The translations under genes were made by a program, and so were the position numbers. From Planctomycetota bacterium (GTDB taxonomy: Bacteria > Planctomycetota > Phycisphaerae > UBA1845 > PWPN01), in contig CP070790.1 in the NCBI GenBank assembly GCA_020346805.1, positions 968,402 to 978,560 of the forward strand: 10,159 nucleotides of DNA, given 5' to 3'. The notes beneath the pieces are model-generated. The model ran no database searches and had not been told where the DNA came from. It worked only from the letters and a program-made list of their open reading frames with translations. This document shows positions 5,860 through 10,159 of the stretch, one piece after another. Within the stretch, counting starts at the first letter, position 1. Every line of letters starts with the position of its first letter.

Positions 5860-7368
5860 TTATAACAAAGAACGGACGCCAAGGAACAACAAAATTCGGT
5901 CCTGAAGCAGGCCGGCCAACAAAAATCCCAGCCCCAGCCATGGGCCGTAGGGTACGGCCCGGCTCTGCCGACGCATTTGAATGACCAGCATGGCTGCCAA
6001 AGTCAAGGGGGCGGCCAGGAAAAATCCCAGAAAGGCCACCGGCCAACCGGCGACGGCACCGGCGGCGGCCAAAATATGTACATCCCCCATACCAAAGGCC
6101 TCTTTGCGGAACAGGAGGGTGAATAAGATCCGGGCCAGCCAGCCAATGGCACCGCCGATGATCCATCCACTAACTGCGGTAGCCAAACCCCATAGGGGCT
6201 GGAATCGGCCGATCGGTTCCCAGCTCAGCCAATGCTGTACTTCATCTTTAATCCCCGGTTGAGTTATTAACAATGCCGCTACGACCAGTGAAAGAAAGAT
6301 TGCCGGTGTAAGTAACTTGAGTTCCCACAAGGCATTGCGTCGAGAGTCGGGGGCTTCGGCGGCAATGGTTTCAACAATGTCAGAATCCGCTTGGGCATGA
6401 GGGTTACCGGCGGCCAGAGTTAAAGCTATAAATACAATCGCTAATCCGACACCGACCCGCACCAGCCCATCATCGATCCGGTCCGCCTGCTGATACAATG
6501 CATCAGCCGAATACCCGGTTACCGGCCAGAAATAGGTCAAAGGCTCCTGCGCGCCGGCGATCAATATGGCCGTCAAATATCCAACCAGAAGGGCCAGGGG
6601 GATGATCACCAAAATCCAGCCCCAACGAGAGGGAGCGCGAATTTCTTGTTCAACCGGGACCTGCGGGGATTCCCGACCTGTTAATTCTTCAGAATCAACA
6701 GGGGGTATCTGATTATCTGAATCCGGGACAGGCCCTGCTCGGCGCCTAAGAAACAGCCAGCTTCCGACAACCAATCCGATCAGTGCGGCCAGCGAGATCG
6801 CCGCCTGGTACGGACCGGGGCGGATCCATCCCTGGCAACTGGGCACCCACAGGGCATGACCGACAAGGGCGACGGCAGAGATGATCCAGGTCACTCGGAT
6901 ATCCACCAGATAGACCTCCAGGTCCATCACCGCCAGCACAATCAGACCCCCGAACAATACCCAATGGGTAACCATCATGACCCAGTCGCCGGGCAACAGC
7001 CAGGCACCGATACCAATCCGCTGCCTGGCCACGAACATGGCGTCATAGGCCAACAGAATTATAAATGCGGTGGCCAGCTCGACGAAGGGATAGTGGAGGG
7101 AAATCGGTACCCGGCATTTTCGGCATCGGCCCTGCAACAGCAGGTAACTTATCACCGGGATGTTATCATACCAGGCGATGGATTTCTTGCAGGCAGGGCA
7201 GAAGGACCACACCGGTTTACGGACGGACATGCCGCGCGACCAGCGGTAAATCACCACGTTGATAAAGCTTCCGATGCAAGCCCCCACGCACAACACAAAA
7301 ATGGCAAAATAATGGTTATACAACGATATGATCTCTTTGTGTGTCAGCGTCTGATTACGCACCGGCAC
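5860..7368 (-). CDS. Prepilin peptidase (A24, type IV leader peptidase) with a large central insertion
   Basis: Bifunctional enzymes of this family cleave the leader of type IV pilin or type II secretion pseudopilins at the inner membrane and usually N-methylate the new terminus. Visible signatures are 'GSFINVVIYR' (33-42), a zinc-binding pair 'CPAC' (57-60) and 'CRKC' (82-85), 'PFVELATA', the first catalytic aspartate in 'VMDLE' (Asp149; Asp156 nearby), and the second in 'GMGDVHILAAAGA' (Asp429). The Lys normally following GxGDV is His431. At 502 residues it is almost twice the usual 250-290. The extra about 200 residues lie between the aspartates and carry a charged linker (207-247) and extra membrane helices (about 249-272, 301-320, 349-369). 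The start is uncertain: GTG 7368 follows the apt stop by 15 bases without a clear ribosome binding site; TTG at residue 16 is an alternative. No pilin gene is in the window. Confidence 0.9.
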   Translation of the reverse strand: MPVRNQTLTHKEIISLYNHYFAIFVLCVGACIGSFINVVIYRWSRGMSVRKPVWSFCPACKKSIAWYDNIPVISYLLLQGRCRKCRVPISLHYPFVELATAFIILLAYDAMFVARQRIGIGAWLLPGDWVMMVTHWVLFGGLIVLAVMDLEVYLVDIRVTWIISAVALVGHALWVPSCQGWIRPGPYQAAISLAALIGLVVGSWLFLRRRAGPVPDSDNQIPPVDSEELTGRESPQVPVEQEIRAPSRWGWILVIIPLALLVGYLTAILIAGAQEPLTYFWPVTGYSADALYQQADRIDDGLVRVGVGLAIVFIALTLAAGNPHAQADSDIVETIAAEAPDSRRNALWELKLLTPAIFLSLVVAALLITQPGIKDEVQHWLSWEPIGRFQPLWGLATAVSGWIIGGAIGWLARILFTLLFRKEAFGMGDVHILAAAGAVAGWPVAFLGFFLAAPLTLAAMLVIQMRRQSRAVPYGPWLGLGFLLAGLLQDRILLFLGVRSLL

Positions 7369-7383
7369 CCGTGCCGCAGCCGA

Positions 7384-7929
7384 TCAATCATAAGTCAGCA
7401 CGCTATAAACGTCCCATTTTTTCAGCTTTTGGATACCTTCAAGATCCGCCAGCTCGATCAAAAACGCTATACCTACTATAACGCCTCCCAACTGCTCGAC
7501 CAACTCGCAACAGGCCTTCATGGTACCGCCAGTGGCCAACAGATCGTCCACCATCAGCACCCGCTGGCCGGATTTAACGGCGTCGGTATGGATCTCAAAG
7601 GTGTCAGTCCCGTATTCCAAATCATAAGTCTTGCTAAAGGTGTCGGCGGGTAGTTTGCCGGGTTTGCGGATGGGGACGAAGCCGGCGGAGAGATTACGGG
7701 CCACTGCGGTGCCGAAGATGAATCCGCGGGACTCGGCCCCGACCACAATCTCAATACGTTTATCGCGGTAAGGTTGAGTAAGGAACTCCACGGCCAGCGA
7801 TAAACCGGCCGGCGATTGCAACAAGGGAGTGATATCACGGAATAGTATGCCCGGCTTGGGGAAATCCGACACATCACGAATCAATTTGCGAAGGTCAACA
7901 AGGCCCGGTGTATCAATTGTCGTCGGCAT
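7384..7929 (-). CDS. apt: Adenine phosphoribosyltransferase
   Basis: Apt condenses adenine with PRPP to give AMP and pyrophosphate in cytoplasmic purine salvage. The 181-residue length is typical. The signatures are 'FPKPGILFRDITPLL' (23-37), 'GAESRGF' (64-70), 'RKPGKLP' (88-94), 'EYG' (105-107) and the PRPP-binding loop 'VLMVDDLLATGGT' (124-136) with the paired acidic residues Asp128 and Asp129. All expected catalytic elements are present. The ATG at 7929 is preceded on the minus strand by AGGAG (7937-7941) seven bases away. It heads the minus-strand run; only 15 bases separate its stop from the prepilin peptidase start, so the two are probably cotranscribed, although their functions are unrelated. 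No convincing promoter was picked out in 7942-8022. Confidence 0.97.
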   Translation of the reverse strand: MPTTIDTPGLVDLRKLIRDVSDFPKPGILFRDITPLLQSPAGLSLAVEFLTQPYRDKRIEIVVGAESRGFIFGTAVARNLSAGFVPIRKPGKLPADTFSKTYDLEYGTDTFEIHTDAVKSGQRVLMVDDLLATGGTMKACCELVEQLGGVIVGIAFLIELADLEGIQKLKKWDVYSVLTYD

Positions 7930-8022
7930 ATGCGATCTCCTGTCACACGTGTAATAACGTGATCTTATGGTAAGTAGTTATACATCGCAAGCAGACCATA
8001 CACGACGGCCAATTCAATATAC

Positions 8023-8050
8023 TTGACACCTTCATCGACCGGGATAAATT
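8023..8050 (+). promoter_or_regulatory. Possible sigma-70 promoter for the zinc-ribbon membrane protein
   Basis: A perfect TTGACA (8023-8028) is followed after 16 bases by TAAATT (8045-8050, four of six consensus). This would give a leader of about 32 bases before the TTG start at 8089. It is the only good plus-strand candidate in the divergent gap with apt. Confidence 0.45.
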
Positions 8051-8088
8051 GATGGAATATTTACCCGCCAACTATTGGAGTAAATAAC

Positions 8089-8742
8089 TTGGCCCAACCA
8101 AGGATAATTGCAATCCTGCCGATTTTAGTCTTCTTCCTGTGCTTCCTAATTTTTGTTCGGATACAGAATAAGAAACTAAGCGAATCCCCTCGAAAATTAC
8201 GGCGCTTCAATCGTAAGCTATTTATTATCCTAGGCCTTTGCGGATACTTATTAATCCTGTTGGGTCTGCAGGAACACAACTACATGAGAGTTTTTCTTGG
8301 AATAGCATTTATGTTATCAAGCGTCTATCAAGTATTTCAAAAACAAACAGAAAACGAAATCCTAGTCAACTATGCGCGGGACACGGAACACTGCGGCCAA
8401 TGCGGCTACAACCTCACCGGTAACCTCACCGGTATCTGTCCCGAATGCGGCTGGGCGATTCCACAAGGGCCATTTCAATACCAACGACCGGACTGGGCCT
8501 GCTGGTGGAAAAAATGGGAAATCGATTATCTGGACAACTGGCGTAAAAAACTAACGTCGTTAGTCTTTTGGGCGGTCACCTTTGCCGCCTTGGGAGTAGT
8601 GCTTTTTTATTATACACAAAATTACGCCGCATCTATCTTGCCAATGTTTATGAGCCTGATATTCGCCATTAATTGTATAAGAATTATCGCTTACGCCAGA
8701 CGACAAAGTTCAACTGCACCACTTGACGAGCGGCAGGATTAA
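8089..8742 (+). CDS. Membrane protein with an LTG-type zinc ribbon
   Basis: The start is TTG, supported by GGAG at 8077-8080 eight bases upstream; there is no nearby ATG in frame. The 217-residue product has hydrophobic helices at about 5-23, 43-60 and 65-80, a cytoplasmic-looking zinc ribbon 'CGQCGYNLTG' to 'CPECG' (Cys102, 105, 117, 120; spacing CxxC-x11-CxxC), then an aromatic stretch (128-150) and two more helices (157-177, 182-203). Proteins of this plan, with a CGYNLTGN ribbon between membrane helices, are frequent in planctomycetes and uncharacterised. The ribbon more probably contacts protein than DNA, but that is a guess. Within the ribbon codons a perfect 12-bp tandem duplication (8410-8421, 8422-8433) encodes Asn-Leu-Thr-Gly twice. 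Base composition is more A/T-rich than in the minus-strand genes. It is transcribed divergently from apt. Confidence 0.85.
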   Translation: MAQPRIIAILPILVFFLCFLIFVRIQNKKLSESPRKLRRFNRKLFIILGLCGYLLILLGLQEHNYMRVFLGIAFMLSSVYQVFQKQTENEILVNYARDTEHCGQCGYNLTGNLTGICPECGWAIPQGPFQYQRPDWACWWKKWEIDYLDNWRKKLTSLVFWAVTFAALGVVLFYYTQNYAASILPMFMSLIFAINCIRIIAYARRQSSTAPLDERQD

Positions 8743-8765
8743 TCAGTCGCAGGAATGAGTTGGCC

Positions 8766-9026
8766 ATGAATGAGAACCAAACGCCAAATTCAACAAGTCA
8801 ATCTCCACATTACGAGCAGGAATCGGCGATTCCTAAGCAGGAAAGACAACCATAGCAGGATATGCACGCCGAGGTCACGCCGAATCATCCTTGTGATTTA
8901 ATGGCTGAGTTGATGCGAAATGTACGTCGTTTTATGAAACGTAGAAATCTTCAATCAGGAAAAGGATATCAGAAGCAAGCGGTGTAGTTTCTTAACCGTA
9001 TCCGAAAATCACGAACGGTGATTTAG
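8766..9026 (+). pseudogene. Possible decayed ORF interrupted by in-frame TAG codons
   Basis: An ATG at 8766, 24 bases after the preceding stop, opens a frame of 29 codons ending in TAG (8853-8855). The same frame continues from ATG 8862 for 41 codons to TAG (8985-8987), then 12 more codons to TAG (9024-9026). Read through, the second part is helix-like and basic ('DLMAELMRNVRRFMKRR', 'FLNRIRKSRT'), suggesting coding ancestry. No ribosome binding site is clear and I recognise no family. The simplest reading is a degraded gene; two small ORFs or plain non-coding DNA are the alternatives. The gap 8743-9081 holds nothing else except the small hairpins at 9006-9024 and just before 9082. Confidence 0.3.
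9006..9024. repeat. 7-bp hairpin AAATCAC/GTGATTT
   Basis: A perfect 7-bp stem (9006-9012 and 9018-9024) with a five-base loop, between converging transcripts. No strong T-tract follows on either strand, so it is at best a weak terminator. Confidence 0.35.
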
Positions 9027-9081
9027 GGCAAGAGTAGTATACCAAGTACGACCGATCCGATGATAACGCTTTTACGCATCA

Positions 9082-9879
9082 TTATTCTTCCGACCTTGGT
9101 GTATTACAATTCCAGCAAATATCAAAATCGCCGGGTACTGCTTCATTGCAGTAAGGACATAACCAGTCCTCATCGGATTTACTGTTCAGCGACCTCTCCG
9201 CTTGATTGATGGCGTAAAGGGTATCCCAAAAGAACGATCGCGGCACCTGAAGCCGGTTGCGAGAGAAAAGGAGGCCGTCGAACCCGTAAATTTGCCTGAG
9301 TCTGGTGTTGTCCATCAGGTAGGGAATTTGAGCATCATATAAAATCGTCCTGATCATATAACCGAGCGAAGGGGGAATGAATTTTCTGATATCAACCCAG
9401 TCGCGTTTGGGTACTAAAGCGTTAAGATCGAATAGTGCGCCGCATCCCGGGCATTGGTCGTCCATGGCGTCGGTCAGCGAATAGCCGCATTCCGCGCACG
9501 ATAGACCGAAGTCCGGTAATGGCTTTTCCTCACCGGTAAATATAGGTTCACGTCTTTTGAGGTGATGGTCGGGAGGATCAGCGGCTTGCACCGCTGATAC
9601 CAATCCGATGGCGCTTTTTTCTTCCAGCATTTCACGAACGGAAAAGACGCTGCCGCATTCCGGGCATCGGTTTACCATAAGCCCCGTCAGATTGTAATCG
9701 CATTGGGGGCACATCAGGCCAATTTCAGGAATCGGCCGATGTATGCCGAGCAGCACGCGAATATTAAATGCCTCACCGCACTGACTGCAGCGATGCTCGG
9801 GCATCCCAGCCAGCGGTGTCTTACAATGTGGGCAGAGCAAACCCCAATCGGGAATCGGTAGATGGTCAATGTCGATCAT
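9082..9879 (-). CDS. Tandem zinc-ribbon protein with a DUF2007-like segment
   Basis: The 265-residue soluble product has no signal peptide or membrane helix. It contains three near-identical modules, each with a Pro-rich leader ('LPIPDWGLLC', 'RPIPEIGLMC', 'KPLPDFGLSC') followed by CxxC-x11-CxxC: Cys16/19/31/34, 57/60/72/75 and 128/131/143/146. A fourth, diverged ribbon closes the protein (Cys241/244/255/258, 'CPYC' and 'CWNC', x10 spacing). All sixteen cysteines are present, so up to four zinc ions could be bound. Between ribbons three and four, residues 160-230 ('IRTILYDAQIPYLM' to 'LQVPRSFFWDTLYAI') resemble DUF2007, a family of putative signal-transducing domains. The function is unknown; a scaffold or sensor is an inference. 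The ATG at 9879 has no ribosome binding site and sits where transcription may begin. It lies downstream of the GH130 gene on the same strand, 39 bases away. Confidence 0.85.
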   Translation of the reverse strand: MIDIDHLPIPDWGLLCPHCKTPLAGMPEHRCSQCGEAFNIRVLLGIHRPIPEIGLMCPQCDYNLTGLMVNRCPECGSVFSVREMLEEKSAIGLVSAVQAADPPDHHLKRREPIFTGEEKPLPDFGLSCAECGYSLTDAMDDQCPGCGALFDLNALVPKRDWVDIRKFIPPSLGYMIRTILYDAQIPYLMDNTRLRQIYGFDGLLFSRNRLQVPRSFFWDTLYAINQAERSLNSKSDEDWLCPYCNEAVPGDFDICWNCNTPRSEE

Positions 9880-9885
9880 GCATTT

Positions 9886-9914
9886 ATTGTAACGTATGGT
9901 AGTGTGATTGATAA
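9886..9914 (-). promoter_or_regulatory. Possible promoter giving a leaderless transcript of the zinc-ribbon gene
   Basis: On the minus strand TTATCA (9909-9914, four of six consensus) is followed after exactly 17 bases by TACAAT (9886-9891, five of six). Initiation about seven bases further on falls on the A of the ATG at 9879, and no Shine-Dalgarno is present. Prediction only. Confidence 0.35.
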
Positions 9915-9918
9915 CTTT

Positions 9919-10159
9919 TTATATCGCCTCTCGGCCTTGGGCAAGACAGAGATCGACCAGTTCGCTGATGTTGGCCGTACCGGCGCACATTACCTTATCT
10001 GCCCCGCCCCAGTACATCTTGACTGTACCGTCGTTTTCCGGCACTGCCCCGCAGGTAAACACCACGTTGTGCACATAACCGGTCACCTCCCAGGGATCTT
10101 CGGGCTGCAAAATCCAACGGTCGCACACGCTGATGACTTTTGAAGGATCGTTTAAATCG
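9919..10159 (-). CDS. GH130 family glycoside phosphorylase/hydrolase, C-terminal part
   Basis: The frame is open from the right window edge and ends with TAA at 9919-9921; the GTG at 10128 is internal. The 79 visible residues carry the C-terminal signature of glycoside hydrolase family 130: 'DLNDPSKV', a short stretch, 'TGYVHNVVFTCGAVPENDG', 'VKMYWGGADKVMCAGTA' and a final helix 'SELVDLCL'. GH130 enzymes are five-bladed beta-propellers that phosphorolyse, or sometimes hydrolyse, beta-mannosides such as mannosyl-glucose or beta-1,4-manno-oligosaccharides in the cytoplasm. The catalytic Asp and phosphate-binding residues lie in the missing N-terminal part, so phosphorylase cannot be separated from hydrolase here. 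It fits a polysaccharide-degrading lifestyle. Confidence 0.88.
   Translation of the reverse strand, partial: DLNDPSKVISVCDRWILQPEDPWEVTGYVHNVVFTCGAVPENDGTVKMYWGGADKVMCAGTANISELVDLCLAQGREAI

Noticed and set aside
6856..7653. Long plus-strand open frame (265 codons) opposite apt and the prepilin peptidase
   Set aside because: Its translation is rich in His, Gln and Asp with low complexity and no motif; it mirrors two clearly recognised minus-strand genes.
9862..10143. Plus-strand open frame of 93 codons at the right end
   Set aside because: It is antisense to the GH130 C-terminus, which has clear family signatures.

Overview
The window most resembles chromosomal DNA of a planctomycete, probably of the Phycisphaerae. 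The support is compositional and family-based: roughly balanced GC, several proteins with the 'CGYNLTG...CPECG' zinc ribbon common in that group, a secreted HEAT-repeat protein, and a GH130 glycoside phosphorylase. This is inference from protein style, not a phylogenetic result. No rRNA, tRNA, transposase, integrase, phage gene or CRISPR array was seen.

Layout. 1-774 (+): 3' part of a chlorophyllase/dienelactone-hydrolase-like esterase, cut by the left edge. About 828-1040 (+): a start-less fragment of two TPR repeats, probably a remnant. 1037-1196: a good sigma-70-type promoter and a leader with two hairpins and a possible 22-codon ORF. 1197-3557 (+): a secreted 786-residue HEAT-repeat protein with an apparent receiver-like domain lacking the phosphoacceptor Asp. 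3723-4052 (+): a small unrecognised protein. 4053-4677: about 625 bases without a gene, packed with inverted repeats, between converging genes.

7929 down to 4678 is a run of four minus-strand genes: apt (adenine salvage), a prepilin peptidase enlarged by about 200 residues between its two catalytic aspartates, a two-helix LapA/DUF1049-like membrane protein, and an OmpA-family lipoprotein. apt and the peptidase are 15 bases apart and probably cotranscribed; the last two form a cell-envelope pair that may share the transcript.

8089-8742 (+) encodes a membrane protein with one LTG-type zinc ribbon. It is followed by an open frame broken by in-frame TAG codons (8766-9026). 9082-9879 (-) encodes a soluble protein with three tandem copies of the same ribbon, a DUF2007-like segment and a fourth, diverged ribbon. 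9919-10159 (-) is the C-terminal end of a GH130 enzyme, cut by the right edge.

No clearly new multi-gene system is visible. The most unusual items are the enlarged prepilin peptidase, the HEAT protein with the degenerate receiver-like domain, the tandem zinc-ribbon protein with a possibly leaderless start, and the inverted-repeat cluster at 4104-4635.
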